A stretch of 64,000 nucleotides of DNA from Halovivax cerinus (GCF_024498195.1 NZ_CP101824.1:186001-250000), one strand, 5' to 3'; counted from the first letter of the stretch, positions 1 through 9,163 are shown. Made by a program: numbers and translations. Notes: generated by a model not told the origin, from the sequence alone.

Positions 1-2
1 GA

Positions 3-752
3 GTGCTGCAGACGCAAGCGTCCGACACCGGGTCGGAAACGCAGGAGGCCGTCGCCAACCAGATCGAGGTCGTCCACGCGAGTGGGTTGATCAACGAGAC
101 GCACGGCGAGGATATCGGATATATAAACGACACGAACGACAATTGGGATACTGCGACCGCGATCGACTTCGGTCAGGACGACGTGGTCGACATGGTCCAC
201 CTCACCGTCATGAAGTCCGCGGGATCGAACTCCATCGATCTCAGCTCGATGACGATCCAGTACACGAGTTCCCAGGCCGATCAGACGCTCACGTACGGCG
301 GCGACAATGGGGACTACAGCATCAATTCGACTGCGAACGGGACCGCCGAACTGCACCCTGACGTCGAACTCACGGACGACGAGTACAACGAAAGTACGCA
401 AGACTCGATCGCGTACATCAACACGTCCGCGACGCACGAAACGTTCGCGACGACGGCCGTCGCCGGTGACAACGCCAACGACGAACTGATCAGCACCCAG
501 GACCGCGTCCGTATCACGCTCTACGTCGGTGCGATCGAAGCCGATACGAGCTACGCGACGAACAACGAATCGGACAGCGCCCTCACGAACAAGAAGGAGG
601 CCGCGTCCGACCTCGCGACGGTCCTCGGCGGATCGGGTCTAGATGGGGGTCAGAGTGCCACCGTCTCGCTGAACGACCAGTCTGGCGCGCAGTACACGTA
701 CGGCATCAGCGTGCCCTCGACCTTCGGCAACAAGCAGGTCGTGGAAGTCTAA
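3..752 (+). CDS. Archaellin (archaeal flagellin), 5'-truncated by window edge
   Basis: The reading frame is open at the window edge, so the type IV pilin-like signal segment lies outside. The visible part begins with LLQTQASDTGSETQEAV-type sequence (first codon here is GTG), the segment that follows the hydrophobic N-terminal helix of haloarchaeal archaellins. It continues as an acidic, Thr/Ser/Asn-rich outer domain with several N-x-S/T sequons (for example NETH, NDTN, NSTA) that could be N-glycosylated. It ends with GISVPSTFGNKQVVEV, a normal archaellin C-terminus. By family it is the filament subunit of the archaellum. The GTG at position 3 is not the true start. Confidence 0.9.
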   Translation: MLQTQASDTGSETQEAVANQIEVVHASGLINETHGEDIGYINDTNDNWDTATAIDFGQDDVVDMVHLTVMKSAGSNSIDLSSMTIQYTSSQADQTLTYGGDNGDYSINSTANGTAELHPDVELTDDEYNESTQDSIAYINTSATHETFATTAVAGDNANDELISTQDRVRITLYVGAIEADTSYATNNESDSALTNKKEAASDLATVLGGSGLDGGQSATVSLNDQSGAQYTYGISVPSTFGNKQVVEV

Positions 753-787
753 CCGAATCGCTCGCTAACCAACTCCGATCACCTCAA

Positions 788-1381
788 ATGACCCCGGATC
801 GATCCGACGACGGCGTGCTCGACCCCGAGGACCTCGTCCTCGACCCGGAGCACGTCGACCGCATCGAGGACAACCGCTTCGTCGTCCGCCCGGACGACAC
901 CGATGGCGGACCATCGGCGGACGGATCGTCACCTCGTCTCGGGCCGGCCGAGGAGGTGCGACTGTCCGACGTCGACGGGTCGTCCCGCGATCCGAGAGAC
1001 GGGTCGTCGGCGTCACCGAATCCGATCACCGACGCCGACGGCCCGACGCTCGGGTCAGGCCCCGAACCGGCGGGGACCCCGGAGTCCGAACCGGCGGACG
1101 CACCGGCCTCCGAGACCGCGGGCGCCTCGGTCACAGACCCGTCTAGCGAGACGGGGGCGGACCCGACCGACGCGCTCGCGGCCGACCCGGCCCCACACGG
1201 GGTCGACATCAGTCTCAAGACGGACGGCGCGGTGGCTCGCCACCGCAGCACCTCGACCGACGTGCGGGAGGTGTTCGCCGACATGATGGCCTGGTACGCG
1301 AGCCAGCTGGGCGACGACGTGACGCCGATGGAAGCGCTCGAGGTCCTGGTGGCCACCACCGACCTCGACGAGCGGGCCTGA
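788..1381 (+). CDS. Acidic conserved haloarchaeal protein next to archaellin (DUF7500-like)
   Basis: A 197-aa protein starting 35 bp after the archaellin stop, same strand. The N-terminus (LDPEHVDRIEDNRFVVRPDD) and the C-terminal helical part (about residues 135-197, ending in EALEVLVATTDLDERA) look conserved. The middle (about 45-130) is a low-complexity Pro/Ser/Asp/Ala linker typical of halophile disorder. From memory this resembles the haloarchaeal DUF7500 family; that assignment is not certain. There is no signal peptide or membrane segment. Position suggests a link with the archaellum locus, but no function can be read from the sequence. Confidence 0.7.
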   Translation: MTPDRSDDGVLDPEDLVLDPEHVDRIEDNRFVVRPDDTDGGPSADGSSPRLGPAEEVRLSDVDGSSRDPRDGSSASPNPITDADGPTLGSGPEPAGTPESEPADAPASETAGASVTDPSSETGADPTDALAADPAPHGVDISLKTDGAVARHRSTSTDVREVFADMMAWYASQLGDDVTPMEALEVLVATTDLDERA

Positions 1382-1580
1382 CTCCCGACGGGGGTCGGCG
1401 ACGACGGCCCGCGACGTTTCGATGCGGCTCGCGGATCGACTGGGTTATTCGCACGCGGTCACCCGCGTGACTTCACACATATCCGGCGAGTGATGAGGCT
1501 GTATGAGTGCCGGCCCACGGAGCGGCAGGCGCACGGATCGTATCGAGTCGACGGTCGAATTCTCAGCTACTGGCGATCGT

Positions 1581-1904
1581 CTACAGTGAAGACAGCCAAA
1601 TCGGATCGGTCTGCGCGGGGTCGAACGCCAATGCAGAGATACGAGCGATCGCCGCACGTACGTCGCCACCAGTCATCTCGTGCGGAGCGACGAAGACGGG
1701 TATGGAGGCCTCACACCGACCAAAGTCCGTCAGATCTCCGGAGAGAATCACTACCTGATTCGCTTCCGCGTAGTCGATAATCGCCTGGTCCGTGGCTTCC
1801 GGGCCGAGCGATTCGATCGACCGACTGTACACGACCGAATGACCGTCCCCGCGAAGTGCCGAAACATGCTCCTCGGGAACGTTCGTATCGGCGATGATCT
1901 CCAT
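1581..1904 (-). CDS. DUF5615 PIN-like toxin
   Basis: A 107-aa protein of the DUF5615 PIN-like family. The N-terminus MEIIADTNVPEEHVSALRGDGH carries the first acidic active-site region (DTN), and VILSGDLTDFG supplies the second acidic cluster. DUF5615 proteins are predicted metal-dependent RNases and are nearly always paired with DUF433 antitoxins. Here the DUF433 gene is directly upstream on the same strand, with 5 bp between its stop and this ATG, so the two should be co-transcribed. Length is normal and the frame is intact. Confidence 0.85.
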   Translation of the reverse strand: MEIIADTNVPEEHVSALRGDGHSVVYSRSIESLGPEATDQAIIDYAEANQVVILSGDLTDFGRCEASIPVFVAPHEMTGGDVRAAIARISALAFDPAQTDPIWLSSL

Positions 1905-1909
1905 CGAAC

Positions 1910-2221
1910 TCAGTCCGCTCGTTCTCCGTTCTCGAGCCCGGACTGTTCGACGTGCTCGACGAGACGACGGCTGGCTCGCTCTCCTTCGGTCCGTTCCTGG
2001 TCCGCATCGCGTTCACGCTTCTCGAATTCTCGCCGATGGTCGTAGTAGTGTGTCAACGCACGGAAGAGTTCCGCCATAGAAATGTCATACTCGCCGGCGA
2101 CGACGTGTGGGTTTTCTTCCGCATCGATTACGCGACGCTTCACGTCGAGAACAGTGATCCTCGTCCCGTCGATGCGAGGAGAACCACCGCTGATTTCCGG
2201 GTCCGAAACGATACCGTTCAT
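1910..2221 (-). CDS. DUF433 antitoxin
   Basis: A 103-aa protein. The first 70 residues match the DUF433 pattern: GIVSDPEISGGSPRIDGTRI followed by a helix-turn-helix-like part with GEYDISMAELFRALTHYYDH. The rest is a highly charged tail that probably contacts the toxin. DUF433 proteins are antitoxins of DUF5615 PIN-like toxins, and the partner follows immediately. Autoregulation of the pair is expected by family but no operator is evident. Confidence 0.85.
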   Translation of the reverse strand: MNGIVSDPEISGGSPRIDGTRITVLDVKRRVIDAEENPHVVAGEYDISMAELFRALTHYYDHRREFEKRERDADQERTEGERASRRLVEHVEQSGLENGERAD

Positions 2222-2590
2222 GAATACACTTTAGGTAACCACGGTATTAATCGTTGGGCTCCGTCTGAGGGGTCTTACGTAGTACCGATCGAGGTTCAGC
2301 GCATGGAGTAGCGGCTGCCGATCGCACTACGAAGTGCCCAACCCATCCACGTAGAAACAACGGAGAAAGCAAGGCAGGAATGCGACGAGGAAAAATAGTT
2401 CGTCGACGCAAGAGGAGAGGTCGCCCCTTCCGGAGGAAAAGGTGGGTCGATCGGCGACGATTGAATCAGCAGGATCGAGCGATGACGCCTCCACCTCGTC
2501 AGTATACGTCTACACATCGCTGAATTCGGACGGCGATACCTCGCCGTCCATGACGCGGCCTTTTTCCCCGCTCGCACCCCAGTCGCCCGT
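2222..2590. other. Intergenic, no gene seen
   Basis: The divergent gap between the DUF433/DUF5615 pair and the next plus-strand gene. Base composition is less GC-rich around 2230-2260, where a promoter for the toxin-antitoxin pair would lie. Open frames here have no codon-use or homology signal. Confidence 0.5.
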
Positions 2591-3019
2591 ATGTCCACCG
2601 ACCGCGATGCGTTCCTGGCTGGCGACCGCCCTGACGACGTCGCCATCTACATCGCCGACCGCGCGATCGACGACGAGACGAAACTGGCCGAGTACGGCGA
2701 CCGGATCGACGACGGCAAGCTCCTCGTCGTCGAGGGCGAGCAAGGTCGCAACGCCTTCCGGGCGGCGACCGGCCTGGACGCGATGGCCTTCGCGAAGGAG
2801 GCCATGGGCACCGAGGGCGACATCGCCCGCGACCTGACCGACGGCACCTGCCCGGGAGCGGGCGACGGGGACGACCACGACCTGAAGTTCGTCTTCGCGT
2901 TCAGCGAGGAGCAGAACGAGGACGTCGGCGGCCTCTACGCCGAGGGCGACGTGGTCCACGCCTACGCGCGGTGTACGTGCGGAGAAGCGTACTCCGAGAA
3001 GTGGGTCGTCGAGGAGTGA
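2591..3019 (+). CDS. Conserved haloarchaeal protein, DUF5807-like
   Basis: A 142-aa acidic soluble protein. It begins MSTDRDAFLAGDRPDDVAIY and contains GRNAFRAATGLDAMAFAKEAM. Cysteines occur at TCPG and at CTCGEAYSEKW, which could bind metal. The sequence agrees with my recollection of the haloarchaeal family DUF5807. No catalytic motif is recognised. It stands alone, with an IS200/IS605-type end shortly downstream. Confidence 0.75.
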   Translation: MSTDRDAFLAGDRPDDVAIYIADRAIDDETKLAEYGDRIDDGKLLVVEGEQGRNAFRAATGLDAMAFAKEAMGTEGDIARDLTDGTCPGAGDGDDHDLKFVFAFSEEQNEDVGGLYAEGDVVHAYARCTCGEAYSEKWVVEE

Positions 3020-3064
3020 CCGGACGATCCGCACTCGGTACGTTTCTCACGTAGATTCGAGGCG

Positions 3065-3090
3065 GAAGCCCACGACTTCAGTCGTGGGTC
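3065..3090. mobile_element. IS200/IS605-type right-end hairpin (remnant)
   Basis: Positions 3069-3088 form a perfect 8-bp stem (CCCACGAC/GTCGTGGG) with a TTCA loop, preceded by GGAAG and followed by T. This is the well-known sequence found just after tnpB genes at the right end of IS200/IS605 and IS1341-type elements. No transposase remains, so it is a scar beside the decayed vapBC genes. It could also act as a convergent terminator. Confidence 0.65.
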
Positions 3091-3101
3091 GGTGACGTCT
3101 C

Positions 3102-3498
3102 TCACGTCGGGTCGTACGCGACCACATCCACGTGCTCCCGTACAGGGTCGAGTAATAGCGTTTCATCACTCGTCGCGACGGTTCCGCCAGCTTCGTCCGA
3201 CGCAACGAGGAGCACGGCGTCGACGAACCCGAGTTCGACGCCGTCTGCTTTCACCGTTCGTTGTAACCGGGCCGCTCGCAAAACGATCGCGTCGGTGATA
3301 GCACTTCGAACGATCGGGTCGCCTCGAATACGTCTTCGATCGTTCCCCCCGGACGCCCATACAGCGCACCCATGTACGATTCGAACACGGCGAAGTTCGG
3401 CCCGCCCACGGGTGTTCAGACCAGTCAGTGAGGAACGGTTTCGCCGTCTCGGATCCGTCCAGGTAGTCAGCGAGAAGTGAGGTATCGAAACACAGCAC
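3102..3498 (-). pseudogene. VapC-type PIN toxin, broken by two frameshifts
   Basis: Begins with GTG at 3498 and reads LCFDTSLLADYLDGSE, the first PIN-domain motif, up to SEHPWAG. The correct frame then shifts to NFAVFESYMGALYGRPGG. It shifts again near 3315-3325 and continues DPIVRSAITDAIVLRAA ... GFVDAVLLVA ... VATSDETLLLDP to a stop at 3102. All PIN landmarks are present but in three frames, so this is a decayed toxin unless the read contains two indels. It lies directly downstream of the equally broken antitoxin. Confidence 0.75.
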
Positions 3499-3500
3499 TC

Positions 3501-3725
3501 CTAGGCCTCGTCCGTTCGAACGCGGGTGCGGAGTTCGTCCTCGATTTGCGTTCGAACGTCGTCCATCTCTTCGGCAGTACCGGTGTCAGACATCGCGCCG
3601 AATCCGCGCTACTTGTCTCGCGTCGTGAGGCGCGTGACGAGATCGTCGAACGACTCGTCTGAGCGTTCGAGATCGTGCAACCGCTCCCAGTTCTCCTCCG
3701 AGATCCGGATCGTCTTGCTCGCCAT
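3501..3725 (-). pseudogene. VapB-type antitoxin with internal TAG stop
   Basis: Starts ATG at 3725 with MASKTIRISEENWERLHDLE, the usual haloarchaeal VapB ribbon-helix-helix N-terminus. The frame stops at TAG (3609-3611) after 38 residues. It then continues in the same frame as RGFGAMSDTGTAEEMDD and on to a second stop at 3501, giving the normal length of about 74 residues. One nonsense mutation therefore splits the gene. Its toxin GTG begins 2 bp after the final stop. Confidence 0.7.
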
Positions 3726-3832
3726 AGGTGTTTGTATACACTCAGTATACAGGATGCTTCGGGTGACATCGACGTCGATTCGGAACGCCCTCACACCCCT
3801 CCATTTTGCCCGTTCGTCCCGTAGACCCACCA

Positions 3833-4534
3833 ATGAGTTCCGTCGAAACCGGCACGTCGTCCGGCCACGGGTTCGGCCTCTCGAGTCGGGACGTCCGTGT
3901 CATCAGCGGCGCGACGGGATTGCTCGTCGTGACCATCGCCGTGATGTACGCCATGGCGACGACGCCGCTCGCCGCGCTCAACCGTCAGCTGTTCGCGTAC
4001 CCGATCGTCGGCGTCCTCGTCTACGGGGTCGCGATCGGCGGCGGCGAGTACGTCGCCGAGCGGGGTGTCGAACGAGGAGACCTCGGTATCGCCGCCCTCG
4101 GGACGGGGATACTGATCCTCGCCTTCGGGATCTTCGGGGCGGGCGTCCTGGCGATCGCCCCGCTCGACCTGCGCGTCGAGATTCTCGCCATTTCGGCGGC
4201 CGTCACGGCGATCCTCACCGCCCTCGTCGCCACGTACGTCTACGGACGAGCCAAATCGTTCGCCTCGTGGGGGACGTACGCCACCTACGCGTTCCTCGGC
4301 GGCATCGGCGCCATCGCGATCGGCACATTCGTCCTCCCGGAACTCCTGCTCGTCGGCTTCGGCCTCGTCTTCCTCGGGTTCATGCTCCGTCTCGGGTGGG
4401 AGATCTGGCGCGTCCGCGAGAACAGAACCGCGTCGACGACGATCCAGGCGATCGGCGTGTACGTCGCCATCGCCGGCGTCTTCGTCCACGTGCTGCAACT
4501 GGTGCTCCGATACGCGCTCTCGCGGAACGGGTAG
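3833..4534 (+). CDS. Multi-pass membrane protein of unknown function
   Basis: A 233-aa protein. The ATG at 3833 is preferred to a frame opening 27 bp earlier because the extra residues are basic and unlike a haloarchaeal N-terminus. After about 27 soluble residues there are seven hydrophobic segments, starting VISGATGLLVVTIAVMYAMA and ending near VYVAIAGVFVHVLQLVL, with short polar loops. No transporter or enzyme motif is recognised. It stands alone between the decayed vapBC genes and the convergent DHH gene. Confidence 0.75.
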   Translation: MSSVETGTSSGHGFGLSSRDVRVISGATGLLVVTIAVMYAMATTPLAALNRQLFAYPIVGVLVYGVAIGGGEYVAERGVERGDLGIAALGTGILILAFGIFGAGVLAIAPLDLRVEILAISAAVTAILTALVATYVYGRAKSFASWGTYATYAFLGGIGAIAIGTFVLPELLLVGFGLVFLGFMLRLGWEIWRVRENRTASTTIQAIGVYVAIAGVFVHVLQLVLRYALSRNG

Positions 4535-4603
4535 GCGAACCGGGCGTTCGGTGGGCTAACTGTCACATACCAGTTCCACCGCAGGATGCACGCCGCAGGC
4601 GGC

Positions 4604-5812
4604 TCACTCCGCGTTCGACTCGTCACCGTCCGAAGCCGGCTCCGCGACGACGTCCTCGAAGGCTCGGAGGATCACGCGTTTCGTGACTGCGCCGCGGGTC
4701 GTCCAGTGAGTCGCGTAGTCGAGCATGTCGTCGTAGATGTCGGGCTTGCAGCCGGCGGCCTTCGGGTGACCGCCGCCGTTGACCAGGTCGGCGACCTCGT
4801 GGCACCGCTGGAAGGCGTCGGTCCCGCGGATCGACGCGCTCCCGGCGGGTTTGACGACGACGGCGGCGTCGGCGCCGGCCTCGCGAAGTCCCTCTGCGAC
4901 TTCGTTCTGTGAGCAGCGGCCGTAGGTGACGCCGACGGTGTAGGGTCCCACCTCGTGGAACTCGGCGCGGTCGATGGCGAACTCGATCATCCGTTCCTTC
5001 TCGACGCGACGTTCGGCGAGGTACGCCACGACCCAGTCGGGCAGGTCGGCGCCGAACTCACGGACGACCTCGACGTACTCGCCGGGATCGGTCCAGTAGG
5101 CGTAGTCCGCGAGGTCGTCGCTGCGGGGATCCTCGCGGATCCAGAGGTCGTGGTCCCGCGTGACCGCGACGAGGTCGGTGTGGCGGTCGTCGAAGTCGTA
5201 GTCGAGCGAGCGGGCGACGACGTCGGCACTGCACTCCTCGTCCGAATCGCCCACCACGAGGTCTGCGCCGGCATCGCGAACGGCCGTCGCGACGGCGTCG
5301 TCCCACTGGTGGTGGTCGTACCAGCGGACCGATTCGGCGACGTTCACCGCGGCGTCGAGTTCGTCGTCCACGTACTCGTACCGATCGGGAGCGAGATCGC
5401 AGACGAAGAGGTCGACACCGGATTTCGCCGCGCCGGCGACGCGACCCAGGGCGTCCTCGACGTCGTGCGGACTCGCCGGGACGAGAACCACGTCGTGCGG
5501 ACCAGGCTCAGGTGCATCGATGGCCTCGGCGGGGGCGTCCGGGTCGGGCGTTTCTGCCGCCCCGGAGTCGTCGCTCGCACCCGGTTCGGGGAGCTCCAGC
5601 ACGTCGTCGTACGCGTCCCGGATCAGTGCGACGCACGCGAGGCCGTCGGCGTCCGGGTCCGCCACGACGACCGCCTCGGCGTCGGCGACGGCGGCTTCGA
5701 TTCGTTCTGACTCCAGGTCTGCCTCGACCTCGTCGGGAAGGAAGAAGCCGGCCCCCGGAAGGAGACTCCGGCGGACCGGGTCGAGATCAGACGTGTCGAA
5801 CAGGTCGTCCAT
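4604..5812 (-). CDS. DHH/DHHA1 family phosphoesterase (RecJ-like)
   Basis: A 402-aa protein. ADPDADGLACVAL at about residues 51-63 gives the metal-binding D-x-D motif, RWYDHHQ at 164-170 is the DHH motif, and NGGGHPKAAGCKP near 355 is the GGGH motif of the DHHA1 domain. An acidic Pro/Ala-rich insert at about 76-105 is typical of haloarchaeal versions. Such proteins hydrolyse single-stranded nucleic acid ends or small nucleotides; which substrate applies here cannot be told. The ATG at 5812 is chosen because the frame upstream (MASRTGG) is not family-like. Confidence 0.85.
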   Translation of the reverse strand: MDDLFDTSDLDPVRRSLLPGAGFFLPDEVEADLESERIEAAVADAEAVVVADPDADGLACVALIRDAYDDVLELPEPGASDDSGAAETPDPDAPAEAIDAPEPGPHDVVLVPASPHDVEDALGRVAGAAKSGVDLFVCDLAPDRYEYVDDELDAAVNVAESVRWYDHHQWDDAVATAVRDAGADLVVGDSDEECSADVVARSLDYDFDDRHTDLVAVTRDHDLWIREDPRSDDLADYAYWTDPGEYVEVVREFGADLPDWVVAYLAERRVEKERMIEFAIDRAEFHEVGPYTVGVTYGRCSQNEVAEGLREAGADAAVVVKPAGSASIRGTDAFQRCHEVADLVNGGGHPKAAGCKPDIYDDMLDYATHWTTRGAVTKRVILRAFEDVVAEPASDGDESNAE

Positions 5813-5919
5813 ACCCCCGGTTCGGGAAGCCACGGGAAGAACCCGCCGGTCTCAACCGCTGGCCCCATAGCCGGCGTCGACCCACCTCCGTGTCCGGACG
5901 GTCGACGGCGTCCGGGTGG

Positions 5920-6381
5920 CTACCTCGTCGCCGTCTCCCCGGAGACGTCCTCTTTCGCCGCGAGCTGACGAACCGTGAGGACCGGGACCGACGAGTTGCG
6001 GACGAGGTGCTCGGCCACGCTCCCGAGCAGCTGGCGGTGCTCGCCGTGGCGGCCGCGAGTCCCCGCCACGATCAGGTCCGCGCCGATCTGGTCGGCGTGT
6101 GCGCGGATCTCGGCCGCTGGTCGCCCCTCCCGAATCGCCGTCGACACCGGTTCGTCGGGGATCTGGCGCTCGAACGAGTCGAGGGACGTCTCGGCCTGCG
6201 ACTCGAGCGCCGCACGATACTCCTCGCGCAACGCCTCCGGCGTGGCGTCCAGTTCACTCGTATCGAGGACCGTGACGGCGTGGAGGTCGGCGTCGAATCG
6301 CTCCGCGACGTCCAGACCCACGTCGATCGCCCGCCGTACGCTCTCGGAGCCGTCCGTCGCGACGAGCACCCGCTCGAACAT
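5920..6381 (-). CDS. Universal stress protein (UspA family)
   Basis: A 153-aa single-domain Usp. It opens with MFERVLVATDGSESVRRAID. The nucleotide-binding loop is at GTRGRHGEHRQLLGSVAEHL (G-2x-G-9x-G-S pattern), so ATP binding is expected, and it ends SVPVLTVR. It is divergent from a second, more degenerate Usp gene at 6499; the 117 bp between them must contain both promoters. By family it is a dimeric cytosolic stress protein. Confidence 0.9.
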   Translation of the reverse strand: MFERVLVATDGSESVRRAIDVGLDVAERFDADLHAVTVLDTSELDATPEALREEYRAALESQAETSLDSFERQIPDEPVSTAIREGRPAAEIRAHADQIGADLIVAGTRGRHGEHRQLLGSVAEHLVRNSSVPVLTVRQLAAKEDVSGETATR

Positions 6382-6498
6382 GGTCGTCGGTTCGCCTCGC
6401 CTCCACATAAGACCTCCCGTCCGACCCGAACGCGGTCGTCCCCCGGCGGTCGGGAACGGAGAGGGACCTTTTTGCCCCCGCCTGACACACCCACCTGC

Positions 6499-6954
6499 AT
6501 GGTCGATAGCGCTGCGCTCTCGGTGGAGACGATCCTCGCCCCCGTCGACGGTAGCGACGCCTCCACGAACGCGGTCGAACACGCCGTCGAACTGGCCGAC
6601 CGCTACGACGCGACCGTCCACGTCCTCTTCGTCCTCGGACGCGAGGTCGTCCTCGGGATGGACGCCGACGCCGTCGCGGAGGACGACGTCGCCCAGAACG
6701 TCCAGACGTACCTCGCAGACGTCAGATCGTACGCCGACGAGCGGGCGATATCGATCACGACGTCGACGGTACACGGCTTCTCACGCGAGCGAAAGACCAC
6801 CCACCCCGGTAGCGTCGTCCTCGACACCGCCGACGACATCGACGCGGATCTCGTCGTCGTTCCACGGCCATCGACCGACGGACCCGCAACCGTCCTCGAA
6901 ACCGTCGCCGAGTACGTCCTCGGCTACGCCAGCCAGCCGGTCCTATCAGTGTAG
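6499..6954 (+). CDS. Universal stress protein, probably not ATP-binding
   Basis: A 151-aa Usp-fold protein: VETILAPVDGSDASTNAVEHAV at the start and a final strand ending SQPVLSV. The middle helix region is present, but the glycine-rich G-2x-G-9x-G-S/T loop is replaced by VPRPSTDGPATVLETVAEYV, so nucleotide binding is probably lost. It is divergent to the canonical Usp at 5920 and convergent with the MBL gene. Its separate role is unknown. Confidence 0.85.
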   Translation: MVDSAALSVETILAPVDGSDASTNAVEHAVELADRYDATVHVLFVLGREVVLGMDADAVAEDDVAQNVQTYLADVRSYADERAISITTSTVHGFSRERKTTHPGSVVLDTADDIDADLVVVPRPSTDGPATVLETVAEYVLGYASQPVLSV

Positions 6955-6996
6955 TGAACTGTCGTCTACCAGCAGCCGGGTGAATCCGCCCGGGAA

Positions 6997-9000
6997 TCAC
7001 GCATCGGGGGTCTCAGATCCCTCTACCCCTCGATCGACGTTCGCGACCTCGTTCTCGGTCTCACCGTCCTGCTGGCGACTCGTCTCGCACCCAACCTCCC
7101 GCGGGGACACCCGCCGTATCTCGATCGACACGCGCTCGCCCGGATCGAGCGAGACGTCGCCGAGCGGTTTGAGGAGTCGGTCGTCACCGCCACCGAGAAC
7201 CACCGCCGGAACCGACTCCACCACCCCCGGAGCCGGCTCCGGATCCGGGAGCGATCGCTCGATCGCGTCGAGTCGGTCGAGAACCGCCGCTTCGAACCGC
7301 TCCGGGCGCTCACCCGTCCAGTCGGTCAGGTCGACGTCACTCGGATCGGACGAACCCCCCGAGAACGACGGTCCGTCGGTCGAGGATGACTCGATCACCG
7401 CGTCTCCGTCTACAGGTGCGTCGCGTTCGGCAGCACCTGCGACCCGCAGACGGGTATCCGCGACGGACCCATCGGCGTCGTCGTAGGTGACGACCATCGT
7501 GTCGGAATCGTCGTCGCTCCGGGTCGCCGTTCCCCCGCCGGCCGCCGGTGGAGCGTCGGCGTCCGGCACACCACCCTCCAGTGGGTCAGCATCCGCGGAC
7601 GTCGAGGGCTGACGCCGCTCCGCGTAGGGATTCGTGATCTCGACGCCGAAGCGGTCGCGGAGAGCATCGACATCGATCCCTTCCGACGTCGGATCGACCG
7701 GACCGGGTGCGACAGCGGGGAGAGACGTGTCCTCACACGGCGGGTTCTCCTCGAGTCGCCTTCGGTGCTTGCGGTGTATCGTCCGGACGGCACCGTCGCC
7801 GAGCCACGCCGGTTCGGCCCACGACCCGTCCTCGTAGAGTCTGTGGCGGCCTCGATCGGCGCTCCCCCAGACGAAGCAGTCCTCCAGGTCTCGCTGGTAG
7901 GACTTGAGGGTCCGCAGACCAGCGTGTGAGACGACGACCTGTCTGGGGGCGAGGCGCGCGATGAGTCCGTCGACGGTCTGGCGCGACGGGTGGTTGGAGC
8001 AGTCGAACGACCGCGTCGTACAGCGCTGACCGTCGGTGACGCCGGCGTCGTCCGGTGTGAGTTGCACGAAGAGGGCCGCGGGATCGTCGGCGATGGCGTC
8101 GAAGAGCCTCGCGGCGCTCCCGCGAACCGGATCGGCTGGACCACAGATCGTGATGCCACCGGGCGTCAGGACGTCCGACGGTCGCTCGAACACGGCCCGT
8201 CGGTCGACCGTCGACGGGGCCCAGTCGATGGCGTCACACAGTTTGGCGGTCTGGCCGACGGCCGTGATCGGCACGGGACGGTCGATTCGATCGACGATTG
8301 CCTCCAGCAGGCGGGCGAGGTGAAGGCCTGCGAGCGATCCCGCGGCGGCGACGACGTGCGAACCGCCGTAGGCCCGCTCGAGCACCGTTCGCACGGCATC
8401 CTGGAGCGCCGCTTCGTACCCGTCGTTCGTCGGTGCGTTGAGAATGAGGGTGTCGACGGCGAACGGGAACGCCCCAGGAAACCCTCCGAACCCGGCGCAG
8501 TCCCGGCGGGTGAAGTCGCCCGTGATCACGACGTGGTTGTCGTCGGGGCCGAGCTGGGTGCGATCGTCGGCGAACCGGCAGACGAAGCCGGCCGCACCGG
8601 GGGCGTGACCGGCCGGAACGGGGCGTACGGCCACCTCGGGGAGGACGTCGACCCAGTCGGTGATCGGCGTGAGCGCTTCGATCGCTCGGTCGACCGGGCC
8701 GACGTCGTTGTCCTTCGTCGCCTCGGGAAGCGCTCGTTCGACGAGAGCCGCCGTCGCCGGGGTGGCGTAGACGGGCGCACCGTGGACGACGTTCCGTGCG
8801 AGAGATCGGTAATGGTCGATGTGCGCGTGCGTCAACAAGATCGCCGTGAGGTACTCGTCGTCGTCGAGAACGTCGGTCACGTCGACGTCGTCGCCGGCGT
8901 CGACCAGCACACAGGCGCGCCTCCCGTCGCGCGTCGTAAAGCGAAGCAATGTCGATTCGTTCCCCCGACCAACGTTAGTATGTTGAAAGGAGACGTCCAT
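6997..9000 (-). CDS. MBL-fold metallohydrolase with long C-terminal extension
   Basis: A 667-aa protein. Residues 1-380 form a metallo-beta-lactamase domain: ILLTHAHIDHYRSL (HxHxDH), PAGHAPGAAGF, VITGDFTRR and a later VVSHAGLRTL strand resembling the beta-CASP class of nucleases. From about 440 the sequence is a disordered acidic linker, followed by a small C-terminal domain (DWTGERPERFEAAVLDRLDAIE and VSIEIRRVSPREV). No RNA-binding KH domain was seen, so the substrate is unclear. The upstream TATA-like box at 9025-9032 fits the ATG at 9000. Confidence 0.8.
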   Translation of the reverse strand: MDVSFQHTNVGRGNESTLLRFTTRDGRRACVLVDAGDDVDVTDVLDDDEYLTAILLTHAHIDHYRSLARNVVHGAPVYATPATAALVERALPEATKDNDVGPVDRAIEALTPITDWVDVLPEVAVRPVPAGHAPGAAGFVCRFADDRTQLGPDDNHVVITGDFTRRDCAGFGGFPGAFPFAVDTLILNAPTNDGYEAALQDAVRTVLERAYGGSHVVAAAGSLAGLHLARLLEAIVDRIDRPVPITAVGQTAKLCDAIDWAPSTVDRRAVFERPSDVLTPGGITICGPADPVRGSAARLFDAIADDPAALFVQLTPDDAGVTDGQRCTTRSFDCSNHPSRQTVDGLIARLAPRQVVVSHAGLRTLKSYQRDLEDCFVWGSADRGRHRLYEDGSWAEPAWLGDGAVRTIHRKHRRRLEENPPCEDTSLPAVAPGPVDPTSEGIDVDALRDRFGVEITNPYAERRQPSTSADADPLEGGVPDADAPPAAGGGTATRSDDDSDTMVVTYDDADGSVADTRLRVAGAAERDAPVDGDAVIESSSTDGPSFSGGSSDPSDVDLTDWTGERPERFEAAVLDRLDAIERSLPDPEPAPGVVESVPAVVLGGGDDRLLKPLGDVSLDPGERVSIEIRRVSPREVGCETSRQQDGETENEVANVDRGVEGSETPDA

Positions 9001-9024
9001 TTATCGCATATTTCCCACAGAGAT

Positions 9025-9032
9025 ACTTATAT
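9025..9032 (-). promoter_or_regulatory. TATA box of the MBL-fold gene
   Basis: On the minus strand this reads ATATAAGT, centred about 28 nt before the ATG at 9000 in an AT-rich stretch. That spacing predicts a leaderless or nearly leaderless transcript, the common haloarchaeal arrangement. Confidence 0.55.
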
Positions 9033-9163
9033 CTCTATTAGAAAAATAATCACTTTCGTCCCGGAGCTGAATGGGGACGCTCGTCGGCGCGGTGCACACA
9101 CTGCAGAAGCGAGCGGATGGCCGGACGAAGGTAAAGACTGGGTGTCGCGACGGCGATACCCGC

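Noticed and set aside
3806-3832. An earlier start (MPVRPVDPP) for the membrane protein at 3833
   Set aside because: The nine added residues are basic and Pro-rich, and ATG 3833 follows a usual spacer.
5512-6954. A 480-codon plus-strand frame joining the DHH and Usp region
   Set aside because: Only the last 151 codons (from 6499) are a real Usp; the rest is Arg/Pro-rich antisense sequence of the DHH and first Usp genes.
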